This document shows, in pieces, positions 50,534 to 58,453 of a DNA stretch of 64,000 nucleotides. This stretch comes from Paenibacillus albicereus. Lineage in GTDB: Bacteria > Bacillota > Bacilli > Paenibacillales > Paenibacillaceae. Position 1 is the stretch's first letter. Each line of letters begins with the position of its first letter. Where the stretch lies: positions 3,682,001-3,746,000 of the forward strand of contig NZ_CP051428.1 in assembly GCF_012676905.1 (NCBI RefSeq). Direction: 5' to 3'. The notes under the pieces are model-generated. The model saw only the letters and a list, made by a program, of their open reading frames with translations. It had not been told where the DNA came from and searched no databases. A program made the position numbers and the translations under genes.

Positions 50534-51447
50534 GCGCCAACCGAAACTTGTAGCGTTGCAACCTTGTTGTCCGGCACGATCAGATCATGATACTTGCGGT
50601 AATCCAGCTTCCATGCGTTCGCCTTCTGGTTTTGCATCGGATCGAAGATACGGATGACATCCGTCTTGCTGATGCCGATCGGCGTGTTGCGCGCCGAGAT
50701 GATCCAGTTGATCCCCTTGGCTCCCGAAGCAGGCGCGAAGCCGCCAGCCTCTTGTCCCGTCGTCGCCCCGTCGTTGAAGACGTATGCCGACTTCATGCGG
50801 TTGGATACAACCGGAATCAGCGGAATGCCGTCCAACGCCTTGACCATCAGGTTGACGCCGCCTTGTGTAAACTGGACAACGTCAAGCTTCTTCTGGATCT
50901 GAGTGCTGTCGGTCAATACCTGGTACGTCGTGAATGGCAGCGTAATCACCAGCTGCGCCAGATCAACGCCGCGATCCGCCAACTTGAAAATGTCCGCGTA
51001 GATCTTGGAGACGATGTCGCTGGATGCCGGTGTATAGGTGCCCGAGTTACCCTTCGCAGTCGCCAGAGCAGCCAGTTTGCTGTAACGATAGGCGTCGATC
51101 TCCGGGATGACCTGCGTCCGCTGGAATTCGCTCATGACGTTCGCCGCAGACGCGCCAAAGTTAGTCTCGTCGACATCCATCGCATCGAGTTGGAAAGTAC
51201 GGCCGCGGTCTTGTGTCAGCGTGTGCGTCTGGTACTTGTAAGTCACGCTGCCTTGAGCAAAGCCCGTGTCGCGGTCATAGTCCGCCAGGCCTTGGACGAC
51301 GATGTCCGGAATCTTAATTTCGTTACCACCGCTGTATTTGACCTCGCCGGCGTTGCTCTCCATCCAACCAGATGTCGCCTGCTGCTGGACCTGCAAGTCG
51401 AGTTGGTCCTGAAACAGCTTTGCATATTCGAGTGTATTGATTGCCAT
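50530..51447 (-). CDS. major capsid protein
   Basis: 305 residues: 'AINTLEYAKLFQDQLDLQVQ', 'DYDRDTGFAQGSVTYKYQTH', 'RGRTFQLDAMDVDETNFGAS', 'MSEFQRTQVIPEIDAYRYSK', and the C-terminal 'KANAWKLDYRKYHDLIVPDN'. The RGRxFxLDxMDVDET and VIPExDAYR motifs are characteristic of a widespread HK97-fold capsid family in Firmicute phages. It follows the scaffold gene by 14 bp. Confidence 0.92.
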   Translation of the reverse strand: MAINTLEYAKLFQDQLDLQVQQQATSGWMESNAGEVKYSGGNEIKIPDIVVQGLADYDRDTGFAQGSVTYKYQTHTLTQDRGRTFQLDAMDVDETNFGASAANVMSEFQRTQVIPEIDAYRYSKLAALATAKGNSGTYTPASSDIVSKIYADIFKLADRGVDLAQLVITLPFTTYQVLTDSTQIQKKLDVVQFTQGGVNLMVKALDGIPLIPVVSNRMKSAYVFNDGATTGQEAGGFAPASGAKGINWIISARNTPIGISKTDVIRIFDPMQNQKANAWKLDYRKYHDLIVPDNKVATLQVSVGA

Positions 51448-51461
51448 TTCACTTCATCTCC

Positions 51462-52109
51462 TTATCGTTTCGCAAAGATTTTTGCAATCTCCTCGGCTCC
51501 GGGGACTGCGCTGCCCCCGCTGCCGCCTTTCGGTGTGCCGGTGCCGCTGCTCTTGAGTCGCTCGTTCACGCCGGCTTCGACGGCTTCGCGAAACGCTTTT
51601 TCAACGGCCTCGAGGCCCTTGTTCGTCGATTCTGCATCCGTATAGGACAGGATGTCGGCCAGCGACTTCGGCAGCCCCTTCTCAGCGAGCTGCTCGAGCG
51701 CGGTCGCGCGGAGCTCACGGCGGGTGATCTCGCCTTCCCGATCGGCCAGCGCCTTCTCGCGCTTCTGGCGCTCATGCTCCGCCTTCTGGTCCGCCGTCAT
51801 CTTGGCGAGCTTCTCGGCTTCGGTCTTGGCCTCGTCGAGCTTCGTCTGGAGATCCTTCTCCCACTTGGACTGCGCCTTGCCCAGGCGCTCCGTCAGGATG
51901 CGGTCCAGATCTTCCTGCGTAAACGACTTCTTCTCGCCCTCGCCGGCTTTGCCGCCAGCGGCTGCTCCGCCGTCGCCGCCCTTGTCGCCTTCCCCGCCGC
52001 CCGCTGCTTCGGCACCGCCTTCTCCCTCAGCAAACAGCTGCAGGTTGAGTGGATAGCGGACTTTCTTCGCGAACTCCGGCGCGGCCGGCTTCATGATCAG
52101 CTTTTTCAT
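51462..52109 (-). CDS. capsid scaffolding protein (DUF4355-like)
   Basis: 215 residues. After 'RYPLNLQLFAEGEGGAEAAG' comes a Gly/Ala linker, then a long coiled-coil ('FTQEDLDRILTERLGKAQSK', 'TADQKAEHERQKREKALADR') and a C-terminal 'NLQLF'-independent tail. This is the usual DUF4355 scaffold layout. It directs capsid assembly and then leaves the head. The ATG has GGGAGGATG upstream; a 100-bp gap before it holds a weak hairpin (52188-52212). Confidence 0.88.
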   Translation of the reverse strand: MKKLIMKPAAPEFAKKVRYPLNLQLFAEGEGGAEAAGGGEGDKGGDGGAAAGGKAGEGEKKSFTQEDLDRILTERLGKAQSKWEKDLQTKLDEAKTEAEKLAKMTADQKAEHERQKREKALADREGEITRRELRATALEQLAEKGLPKSLADILSYTDAESTNKGLEAVEKAFREAVEAGVNERLKSSGTGTPKGGSGGSAVPGAEEIAKIFAKR

Positions 52110-52209
52110 CGTGCATCCTCCCGTTTTGCGCCCGTCGGCTAGGATCCATGCGGCTTTTTATGTCGTCAGCACGTTTCGGACAGAGCAAAGAGGCCCGATC
52201 GACCGGACC

Positions 52210-53241
52210 TCATCCTGCGTATTGCTTGTGCCACTCGGCGTACGTCATGCTCGCCGGTACCAGCACCGTCTTCCCAGTCTCCAGATCCCGCGCACGTCGC
52301 TGCATGCCCTCGATCGTCTCCGGCCCGAACCAGGCCCGCGTCGTCGAGCGGCAGTACGGATGCAGCGGCGGCATGTTCACGCCCGGCTTCGCGTCCGCGA
52401 CGGCGTAGATCTTCCGGTCGGCCTTCTGGCACTGCGGGCTCGTTCGAAGATCGAGCGTCGCGACGAACATGTACTGGTCGATGTCCGCCGCCTCGTAGCT
52501 CTCCATCTCCGAGGCGTTGGCCATGTACGTCGTCTCCGTGCGGATCAACCGCTCGGACGCCTGACGGCCAACCTCCATGCGCTCGGACAGCTCCCGAGCC
52601 ATCTTCTCCACGCCACGACCGCTCGTCATGCCCGCCGTGACTACCTCCGTCACCTGCTGGGCGAGCAAGCCGGTATTGGTCCAGACGCGATCGCTGAAGT
52701 GCTGGCCACTCCATGGCCGCCGCAGGATCTCCTCCACCGTCCTGGCCGGCATCCGCGCGAAATCGAACCCGATGCCTACACCCTGCTGCAGGTCGAACAT
52801 CGTCCGGTAATAGGCGTCGGTGATCGTGTCCATGTAGCCCTTTTGGACGGCCGCCAGCTCCACGTCCGCCAGTGCGGCCATCTGCCAGCGGATCATCTCC
52901 TGCAGCGCCTCTAGGCGCGTGACGCGCGCCCGGTAGGCCGGCGCGTTCAGCCGAGTCAGTAGGTAGCGCTTGACGCGGTCGTCCTTGGCTCGGGCGTACA
53001 ATCGGCGGCCGAGCTCCATCCACGAATCCGGGATCCGCTGGTTGAGCAGATGGCGCGCCTGCGCTGGGTCCAGTTGGCCGCCGCGTCCGAACGTGCCGAC
53101 GATCTTGTTGATCTCAGCTTGAATGTCAGCCCGCGCCTTGCGGTAGGCTGCCCAAACGGTCCGGACGGTCGCGTCCGCGTCCTTGTGGTAGACGGCCATC
53201 CGCTCTCGCGCACGGCGCTCCCAGTAGGCGTCACTCCGCAT
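52210..53241 (-). CDS. minor capsid / head morphogenesis protein (Mu F-like)
   Basis: 343 residues from the ATG at 53241 (GAGGA 8 nt upstream; overlaps the portal stop). Helical N-terminus; 'ERLIRTETTYMANASEMESY' and 'DLRTSPQCQKADRKIYAVAD', 'PPLHPYCRSTTRAWF' form the Mu F/SPP1 gp7-type domain with its RTE, TSPxC and HPxCR signatures. A few copies are usually packed in the head near the portal. Confidence 0.9.
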   Translation of the reverse strand: MRSDAYWERRARERMAVYHKDADATVRTVWAAYRKARADIQAEINKIVGTFGRGGQLDPAQARHLLNQRIPDSWMELGRRLYARAKDDRVKRYLLTRLNAPAYRARVTRLEALQEMIRWQMAALADVELAAVQKGYMDTITDAYYRTMFDLQQGVGIGFDFARMPARTVEEILRRPWSGQHFSDRVWTNTGLLAQQVTEVVTAGMTSGRGVEKMARELSERMEVGRQASERLIRTETTYMANASEMESYEAADIDQYMFVATLDLRTSPQCQKADRKIYAVADAKPGVNMPPLHPYCRSTTRAWFGPETIEGMQRRARDLETGKTVLVPASMTYAEWHKQYAG

Positions 53242-54628
53242 CGTCCGGGTCCTCGTCCTCGGCATCCTCCGAGCCCATCGGCATGCCGAACGCCTTCTGC
53301 TGCTCCTTCAGCGCGGCCGCCCGCTCGGCGGCAGCCTTCTTGGCCTCAGCCGCCGGATCGTCGATGAATGACAGCTGCGCTAGCAGCGTCTCCGCGCTTA
53401 CTATGTCCTTTAGGTTCGTGATCACCTGCGACGTCTCCAGGTCATTGCTTGGCAGGCTGCGAGTCATCGTGATGGTGACATCGTCGGTGCTGGCCGCTTG
53501 GCCTTTCACGCGCAGGATCGACGCAAACAGCTTCAGCCGCTCACGCAAGCCCTGAACAAAGTAGCGCTCCTTTGTCTTGGCGAGCTGCTCAAGCCCGAAC
53601 AACTTGTATTTCATTGCGACACCGCTGGCGTTTGACGCGAAGTTTTGATCTGTCAGGTTCGGCACCATGCTGAATTCATGGATGTCGTTTTTGATGGCGT
53701 TCTTCAAAACCTCGGTGTCGGCCTCGTTCAACGTCTTCGTCAACCAGCTCGCCCCAGCTCCTTCAATCGCTGGAAGCTCCAGAGTCTTGAACTTCTTCAA
53801 GAGCTTGAGCGTCTTGCCGGCTTCAGTCTCGTCATCCCCAAGCGACGCTCCCACAAGCAGCAGGATTGCATCGACGAATTGCTGCTTGTCATTGACCCGA
53901 TCGCTTGCCAGCACGTTGTAGGCGTTGATCAGGCTGAGCTGCTGCTCGTAGTCGCCCTGCTGCTCCTCGTTGTTCCAGATCTCGACGATCGGCACGCCGC
54001 CGTAATAGTGCGGCGTCTCCTGAATCAGCTCAAGCTCCGGCGCGCCAAGCCTCGGGGCGCTGTAGCGCAGGATCCGCGTGGCTGTGTAGACGTTGATGGT
54101 CCAGCCCGCCGCCTTGTTGTCCAGGTCGCGACGCTCGTAGTAGTGCACGCCGAACAGGCTGCGGTATTCTACCGAGTCATCCACAACAAGGAAGAGCTGC
54201 CGTGGATCAATGCAGCTGACGCGCGGGATCGGAACATCGTCGCTGCTCATGTAATGCAGCTCCCGGGCCACCCCGTACATCGACAGGTCCTTGATCATCT
54301 CCGAGTCGTGGCTGTCGACATCGGCAGCCTTGTAGGCGGCCATAATCGCGTCGATGCCGTCGCCACTGTACTTGACCGGATCGCCGCCGAAGTAGCCCGC
54401 TGCGACGTCCGTGATGTACTTGGCGTGGTTGGCGACGAGCCGATTGTTCGGCAGCCCCTTGTCCTCGCCGAGGTCGCGCTGCAGGATGTCGTGCTTGCCC
54501 TTGTAATACCGCTCGAGCAGGTCGATGCGCTTGATGCTCTCCTGGTGCTCGCTGATGCAGGAGTGGATCAGCTTCGCCGGGATGTCCTCCCAGTTGTCCA
54601 GCAGCTCCCGGCTCCGTATGATGGCCAT
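53231..54628 (-). CDS. portal protein (SPP1 gp6-like)
   Basis: 465 residues: 'SIKRIDLLERYYKGKHDILQ', 'NNRLVANHAKYITDVAAGYF', 'YDRDxx'-free family motif 'GGVPIVEIWNNEEQQGDYEQ', 'QLSLINAYNVLASDRVND', 'ASNASGVAMKYKLFGLEQLA'. These are characteristic of SPP1-type portals (dodecameric ring for DNA entry and exit). An acidic, Ala-rich C-terminus ends the protein. It begins 1 bp after the terminase stop. Confidence 0.93.
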   Translation of the reverse strand: MAIIRSRELLDNWEDIPAKLIHSCISEHQESIKRIDLLERYYKGKHDILQRDLGEDKGLPNNRLVANHAKYITDVAAGYFGGDPVKYSGDGIDAIMAAYKAADVDSHDSEMIKDLSMYGVARELHYMSSDDVPIPRVSCIDPRQLFLVVDDSVEYRSLFGVHYYERRDLDNKAAGWTINVYTATRILRYSAPRLGAPELELIQETPHYYGGVPIVEIWNNEEQQGDYEQQLSLINAYNVLASDRVNDKQQFVDAILLLVGASLGDDETEAGKTLKLLKKFKTLELPAIEGAGASWLTKTLNEADTEVLKNAIKNDIHEFSMVPNLTDQNFASNASGVAMKYKLFGLEQLAKTKERYFVQGLRERLKLFASILRVKGQAASTDDVTITMTRSLPSNDLETSQVITNLKDIVSAETLLAQLSFIDDPAAEAKKAAAERAAALKEQQKAFGMPMGSEDAEDEDPDDAE

Positions 54629-54629
54629 C

Positions 54630-55892
54630 TTACCTCACCCCCACCTTTGCTTTGTTGCCCACCCTGACCTTGGCTTGCCGCATCTCGTCCTCCAGCGCAT
54701 AGCGCACCGCGTCAATGCTGTGGTTGTCTTTGTCCGGGTATCCGGCCTTCCAGCCGCCGTTGCCGTCAGGCGCCAGCTCGTACCCATCGAACTCCCGCAC
54801 CGTGTTCGGGCAGCGTATCGGGTCGATGACGATCTCATCCAGGTCTTCCAAGAACTTCATGCCGTGCTCAACACTGTCCGGGCCTTTGCGAGCGGGCAGC
54901 ACATTCAGACCGAGGTTGCGCAGTTCATTGATCGTCCGCGGCTCCGCGCTGTCAGCCGTCACCGGCCGGCTGCCGGTGTTCTCGGCCTTGATCGCGGCGA
55001 CCAGCGGGCTGTTGGCCATGCCGGCCTTGTGGATCTCCCCGAAGATGTAGAGCCGCCGGCGCGTGGCGTCGAAGTGCATGACCGCGTAGTGCGTCGGATG
55101 CGCCGCAAAGCCAAAGTCGAGCCCGCGCTTGATGCGGTCGAACACGGCAATTTCCTCGTCGCTGATCCGGCGCAGGTTGAGGTTCTTGAACACCTCGCCG
55201 CCGGTCCCCGTGTCCTCCCCAAGGTACTCGTGCCGGTAGGCGGCCTCGTTGCGCTTCTCCAAGCTCTCGGCCTCAAGAAAGAACTGCTCCCCCAGCCAGT
55301 GCCGCGGGACGCTGCGGTAGTCGCTGTGATGCGTCAACCAGCTGTCCGGCGGGTTCTTGCGGTAGTCGTGCACCCAGCGCTTGCGGCTCTTCGGCGGGTT
55401 ATAGGAATAGAACACCCGGTAGCCGTCGCCGCCGCGCAACAGCGTCTGGTTAATGGAGCGGATGTCCTCGATGCCGAACTCGTCGGCCTCCTCGAACCAG
55501 ACAAACTTGAAGAATCCCTTGCGTAGCCGCAGGGACTTGATTTTGACGGCATTATCGGCACCGCGGAAGATGATTTTTTGGCCGGTCGGACGATAGATAA
55601 TCTGCATCGGCGATACCCGCGCATCGAATAGATGCGAGACGCCCAGCTTGTCGATCGCCCACTCGAACGACTCATAGACCGATTCGCGCAGCGTGTCCTT
55701 GACCTTGCGGAGCGCGATCGCGTTGGCGTTCGGGTCCGCGATCAGCCCCAGGATGATCTCCGTCGGCGTGAACGAGGACTTAGTGGAGCCACGGCCGCCG
55801 CCAAGCAGGAAGTGTGTCGCCGTGCCAGTCTTGACCGCTTGATGGACGCCATAGAAGCTCGGCGCGATGAGATCCGTCAGCCTGACGCTCAT
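54630..55892 (-). CDS. terminase large subunit (PBSX family)
   Basis: 420 residues. ATPase: Walker A-like GGGRGSTKSS, Walker B 'FKFVWFEEADEF', then 'FYSYNPPKSRKRWVHDY'. Nuclease: 'RGLDFGFAAHPTHYAVMHFD', 'VTADSAEPRTINELRNLGLN', 'KDNHSIDAVRYALE', with the conserved acidic residues of the RNase H-like fold. It cuts and pumps DNA into the head at the portal. The start overlaps the small-subunit stop by 4 bp. Confidence 0.95.
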   Translation of the reverse strand: MSVRLTDLIAPSFYGVHQAVKTGTATHFLLGGGRGSTKSSFTPTEIILGLIADPNANAIALRKVKDTLRESVYESFEWAIDKLGVSHLFDARVSPMQIIYRPTGQKIIFRGADNAVKIKSLRLRKGFFKFVWFEEADEFGIEDIRSINQTLLRGGDGYRVFYSYNPPKSRKRWVHDYRKNPPDSWLTHHSDYRSVPRHWLGEQFFLEAESLEKRNEAAYRHEYLGEDTGTGGEVFKNLNLRRISDEEIAVFDRIKRGLDFGFAAHPTHYAVMHFDATRRRLYIFGEIHKAGMANSPLVAAIKAENTGSRPVTADSAEPRTINELRNLGLNVLPARKGPDSVEHGMKFLEDLDEIVIDPIRCPNTVREFDGYELAPDGNGGWKAGYPDKDNHSIDAVRYALEDEMRQAKVRVGNKAKVGVR

Positions 55893-56389
55893 CCGGTATC
55901 ACGCGGCACGTCGTCGACGATCTTGACCGCGCCTTGGACGTCGACCTCTTGGCGGTCGATCCACATGCCGAAACGCTTGCCCAGCAGCTCCAGCGCTTTG
56001 ATCTTGTCGGCGAACTTCACTTCGCGCTCCACGCCGTCGCCGTACTCGCCTGGCGTTGTCTTCACCTTCACGCTGGCGATTGCCGCAGTATCCTCCTCTG
56101 ACGCATCCTCCTTGATCGACGCGTCATCGGCATCGACGATGTCCGTCGGATTTAAAAAAGCAATCCGCGCCAGCTCGCGAATGATGCGCTCCTGGTTGAC
56201 GCCAGTCCGGCGAGACAGCTCCGCCATCCGCGCGTCAATACGCGCACGAATCTGTGGTTTATTCAGGTTTTCGTATCCGATGGCCTCTGCCGACGCCGGG
56301 CTATAGCCGGCCCGGATGGCCGCCTGCGTGGCGTTGAGATCGATTAGATATTCTTGGACGAACTTCTCTTGCTTCGCAGTCAGCGCCAT
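55889..56389 (-). CDS. terminase small subunit
   Basis: 166 residues: 'LTAKQEKFVQEYLIDLNATQ', 'AAIRAGYSPASAEAIGYENL', 'PQIRARIDARMAELSRRTGV' form the terminase_2 HTH and oligomerisation region. 'FADKIKALELLGKRFGMW' closes it. It recognises the packaging site. ATGA overlap with the large subunit gene. Confidence 0.94.
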   Translation of the reverse strand: MALTAKQEKFVQEYLIDLNATQAAIRAGYSPASAEAIGYENLNKPQIRARIDARMAELSRRTGVNQERIIRELARIAFLNPTDIVDADDASIKEDASEEDTAAIASVKVKTTPGEYGDGVEREVKFADKIKALELLGKRFGMWIDRQEVDVQGAVKIVDDVPRDTG

Positions 56390-56409
56390 GTCGGCGGCCT
56401 CCCCTCAGG

Positions 56410-56715
56410 TCAAAATGCCATGCTCTCCAAGCTGATTCGGTCGTTGTGCCGGCGTGCCCACTTGAGCGCCCGCGGCAGATGCATGCTCGTCCGGCCGTAG
56501 CAGGTCTTCATGATCAGTCCCATGTCGACGCGCGCCACGGCCCACCAGATGCCGCCCAGCTGCATGTAGACGCCGTCATCATATCCACGCTCGTCCGCGT
56601 CCAGCAGCGCCTGTGTCTGTCGGATCAGCTCGTCCCACTCGATCGGCCCGATGCGGGCGCAATACTGCTCATGCGCATGCCGGCTTACCGTCACGATGAC
56701 TCCCTCGTATTTCAT
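56410..56715 (-). CDS. small phage protein of unknown function
   Basis: 101 residues: 'VIVTVSRHAHEQYCARIGPI', 'DDGVYMQLGGIWWAVARVDM', 'KTCYGRTSMHLPRALKWARR'. The 'SRHAxEQxxxRxG' opening recalls a family of small phage proteins next to terminase genes. No reaction known. Lies 20 bp before terminase small subunit; a terminator precedes it. Confidence 0.65.
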   Translation of the reverse strand: MKYEGVIVTVSRHAHEQYCARIGPIEWDELIRQTQALLDADERGYDDGVYMQLGGIWWAVARVDMGLIMKTCYGRTSMHLPRALKWARRHNDRISLESMAF

Positions 56716-56737
56716 GGCCCCTTCCTCCTCGGAATAT

Positions 56738-56780
56738 GAAAAAGGCCAGCCCTCCCTGTTCCCGCAGGAGGCTGACCTTT
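56738..56780 (-). terminator. terminator between the Acb2-like gene and the packaging genes
   Basis: AAAGGTCAGCCTCC pairs with GGAGGGCTGGCCTTT (imperfect, 11-nt loop) followed by TT on the minus strand. Confidence 0.7.
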
Positions 56781-56807
56781 ATCGTTTATATCGGCGCGTG
56801 GCCGTTT

Positions 56808-57011
56808 TTAATTGCGTGCGATGGCTGCGTTGGCCCACATGAGCGCTTGCTCAAGGTTTGTCAGAGCCAAGCTTTGCTCCCGGCTGTCCGGGCAAAGACT
56901 CTTGATGATGTATGCCAGCTCCTTCGCGGAACTGCGCAATTCCTCGTACTTTTCGGGTTGTCCTGGTTGCGGTGCGTGATACGAAAAGTTGTTCTCCAGC
57001 TGAGGATTCAT
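56808..57011 (-). CDS. Acb2-like anti-CBASS protein (cyclic-nucleotide sponge)
   Basis: 67 residues from the ATG at 57011 (AAAGGAG 8 nt upstream; a longer frame has no site). Sequence pattern: 'NNFSYHAPQPGQPEKYEELR', 'SSAKELAYIIKSLCPDSREQ', 'SLALTNLEQALMWANAAIAR'. The FxYHxPxxxQPxxYExxR start, the CPxSREKSLAxTxLExAxMWANAxIAR end and the helical-hairpin length match the Acb2/Tad1 hairpin family. Acb2 hexamers bind cyclic di- and trinucleotides made by CBASS and so blunt that defence. It sits directly downstream of the late regulator and phased repeats. Whether the nucleotide pocket is intact needs structure-based alignment. Confidence 0.85.
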   Translation of the reverse strand: MNPQLENNFSYHAPQPGQPEKYEELRSSAKELAYIIKSLCPDSREQSLALTNLEQALMWANAAIARN

Positions 57012-57154
57012 AGTGCATTCTCCTTTTTCCTCCGGGAAATTGAAGGCCGCCCGACCCGGAGAAAACCGGGCGGCCATCGCCGGCGTTAGGCCCTGCCTCT
57101 ACACATGGCTAACTGTGGCACAATAGCATCTTAACACGGGTTGACAGGCCTCTG

Positions 57155-57194
57155 TGCGACAACAATGCGACACGGATGCGACACAAATGCGACA
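57155..57194. repeat. four TGCGACA repeats at exact 11-bp spacing
   Basis: TGCGACA at 57155, 57166, 57177 and 57188. On the minus strand this is TGTCGCA four times, one helical turn apart, beginning right at the stop of the ArpU-like regulator gene. It is followed by TGTCAA and TATTGT (15 nt apart), which could be a weak promoter for the Acb2 and late genes. Likely an activator-binding array. Confidence 0.72.
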
Positions 57195-57794
57195 TTACGC
57201 TAATCGCTGGAATTCTTCGATTGCTTTCAAGCGCCATCGCTCGAATGTGCGCCGTACGATCTTGAGCTCCTCCGTTACCGCATTGACTGGCCGATCCTCC
57301 ACGTACCGCAGCCGCAGCAGCCGCGCGTAATCCGGCTTGTAGCCGGCCAGCGCCTCCAGCACGGCGTCCACCCTCCGCAGCTCCGCCTGCAGGTCCTGCG
57401 CCTCGGCCAGGCGCTCCAGCAGCATGTCCAGGTCGTCCGTGCCGGCGCCGCGCGCCTCAATGACGCGCTTGATCTTGCTGCGCAGCTCCTGCAGCTGGCC
57501 GCTGTCCTCGGGATCCGCGCCCTGCGCCGGCACGGCGGCCAGCTGCGCACGAGTGCCGGCCGGGTAGCGCGTCAGGTACGCATGCGCCGTCGCCTCGAGC
57601 CGCAGCTCCGGCGCCGTCAGGTACATGTAGCTCGGCAGCCCGCGGAGCCGGCGGTGCAGTTGCTGGAGTTGGTCGTCCTCGCTGAGCCGGCTGATCGTGA
57701 TGCCTGCGCCCACCGGCACGGCGTCCAGCGCCTTGATGCGGGCCTGCTTGGCGCGGTAGCTCGTCAGCAGGTCAATGGCTTGCTCTTCGGTCAC
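57195..57794 (-). CDS. ArpU/RinA-like late transcription regulator
   Basis: 199 residues from the GTG at 57794 (GAGGAGG 7 nt upstream). A long helical region ('DDLDMLLERLAEAQDLQAEL') leads to a sigma-factor-like C-terminal HTH: 'YARLLRLRYVEDRPVNAVTE' and 'ELKIVRRTFERWRLKAIEEF'. This is the layout of the ArpU/RinA phage late regulators that switch on packaging and structural genes. It is encoded immediately before the putative target repeats and the terminase operon. It starts at the end of the zinc-finger gene. Confidence 0.8.
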   Translation of the reverse strand: MTEEQAIDLLTSYRAKQARIKALDAVPVGAGITISRLSEDDQLQQLHRRLRGLPSYMYLTAPELRLEATAHAYLTRYPAGTRAQLAAVPAQGADPEDSGQLQELRSKIKRVIEARGAGTDDLDMLLERLAEAQDLQAELRRVDAVLEALAGYKPDYARLLRLRYVEDRPVNAVTEELKIVRRTFERWRLKAIEEFQRLA

Positions 57795-57811
57795 GGCAGT
57801 CCCTCCTCTCG

Positions 57812-58453
57812 TCATTCGCCGACCGCGTACAGGCGGATCAGCTTGCGCACCCGAGTCAGCTCGCCGATCGCCTGGTCCATCAGCTGCGCCTCAGTCGGCG
57901 GCTCCGGCCGCGCAGCGCGCTCGATCGTCTGCAGCAGCAAGGCTTTTTCACGGTCGGCTTCGTCCAGCTGCTCCTCTAACTGCTTGATGCGCTCCTGCAA
58001 TCTCGCCTGCGCCGCATTGTGAGCCTCGTAGGCGTTGCGCCGCAGCTGCGCATGCTGCTCGTGCTCCGCCTTAAGGCGCTCGATCTCGTCCTGCCTTTCA
58101 TCACAGATTGTCGCATTTCTCAGGGCTTGGGCTTGTGCGCTTTTCATACGCTCGGTAAGGCGCTCAATTTCTGCCCTCAGATCAGGTAAATCGCTTTGTT
58201 CTTCGGACGTTATCGTCGTTTTTTGTCCGGGCATCTTGTCTCCTCCGTTCATTCGGCTAGGTTTCTTCCTTGGCCTCGCGTCTGACACGAGCTTCTTGCC
58301 CAACGCGCGAAGCCGTATGCCTATTGCGCACTCGCTCCCGCAATGTTTGCTCAGCTTGGCCTCAGCCTTGCCAAAGTCGCGCTTGATCTGGCAGCTCTTG
58401 CAATTGGCGTCCTGCAGCGCGTCGATCTCCCGCACGATCCGCGTCCGGCTCAT
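57812..58453 (-). CDS. zinc-finger plus coiled-coil phage protein
   Basis: 213 residues. The N-terminus has the two-part Cys/His motif 'DANCKSCQIKRDF' and 'LSKHCGSECAIGIRLRALG', as in the zf-C2HCIx2C family of small Bacillales proteins. A central basic linker leads to a coiled-coil ('LRAEIERLTERMKSAQAQAL', 'RLQERIKQLEEQLDEADREK') and a helical end 'QAIGELTRVRKLIRLYAV'. The zinc-finger domain is usually a stand-alone protein, so this may be a fusion. ATG overlaps the helicase stop. Function unknown. Confidence 0.72.
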   Translation of the reverse strand: MSRTRIVREIDALQDANCKSCQIKRDFGKAEAKLSKHCGSECAIGIRLRALGKKLVSDARPRKKPSRMNGGDKMPGQKTTITSEEQSDLPDLRAEIERLTERMKSAQAQALRNATICDERQDEIERLKAEHEQHAQLRRNAYEAHNAAQARLQERIKQLEEQLDEADREKALLLQTIERAARPEPPTEAQLMDQAIGELTRVRKLIRLYAVGE

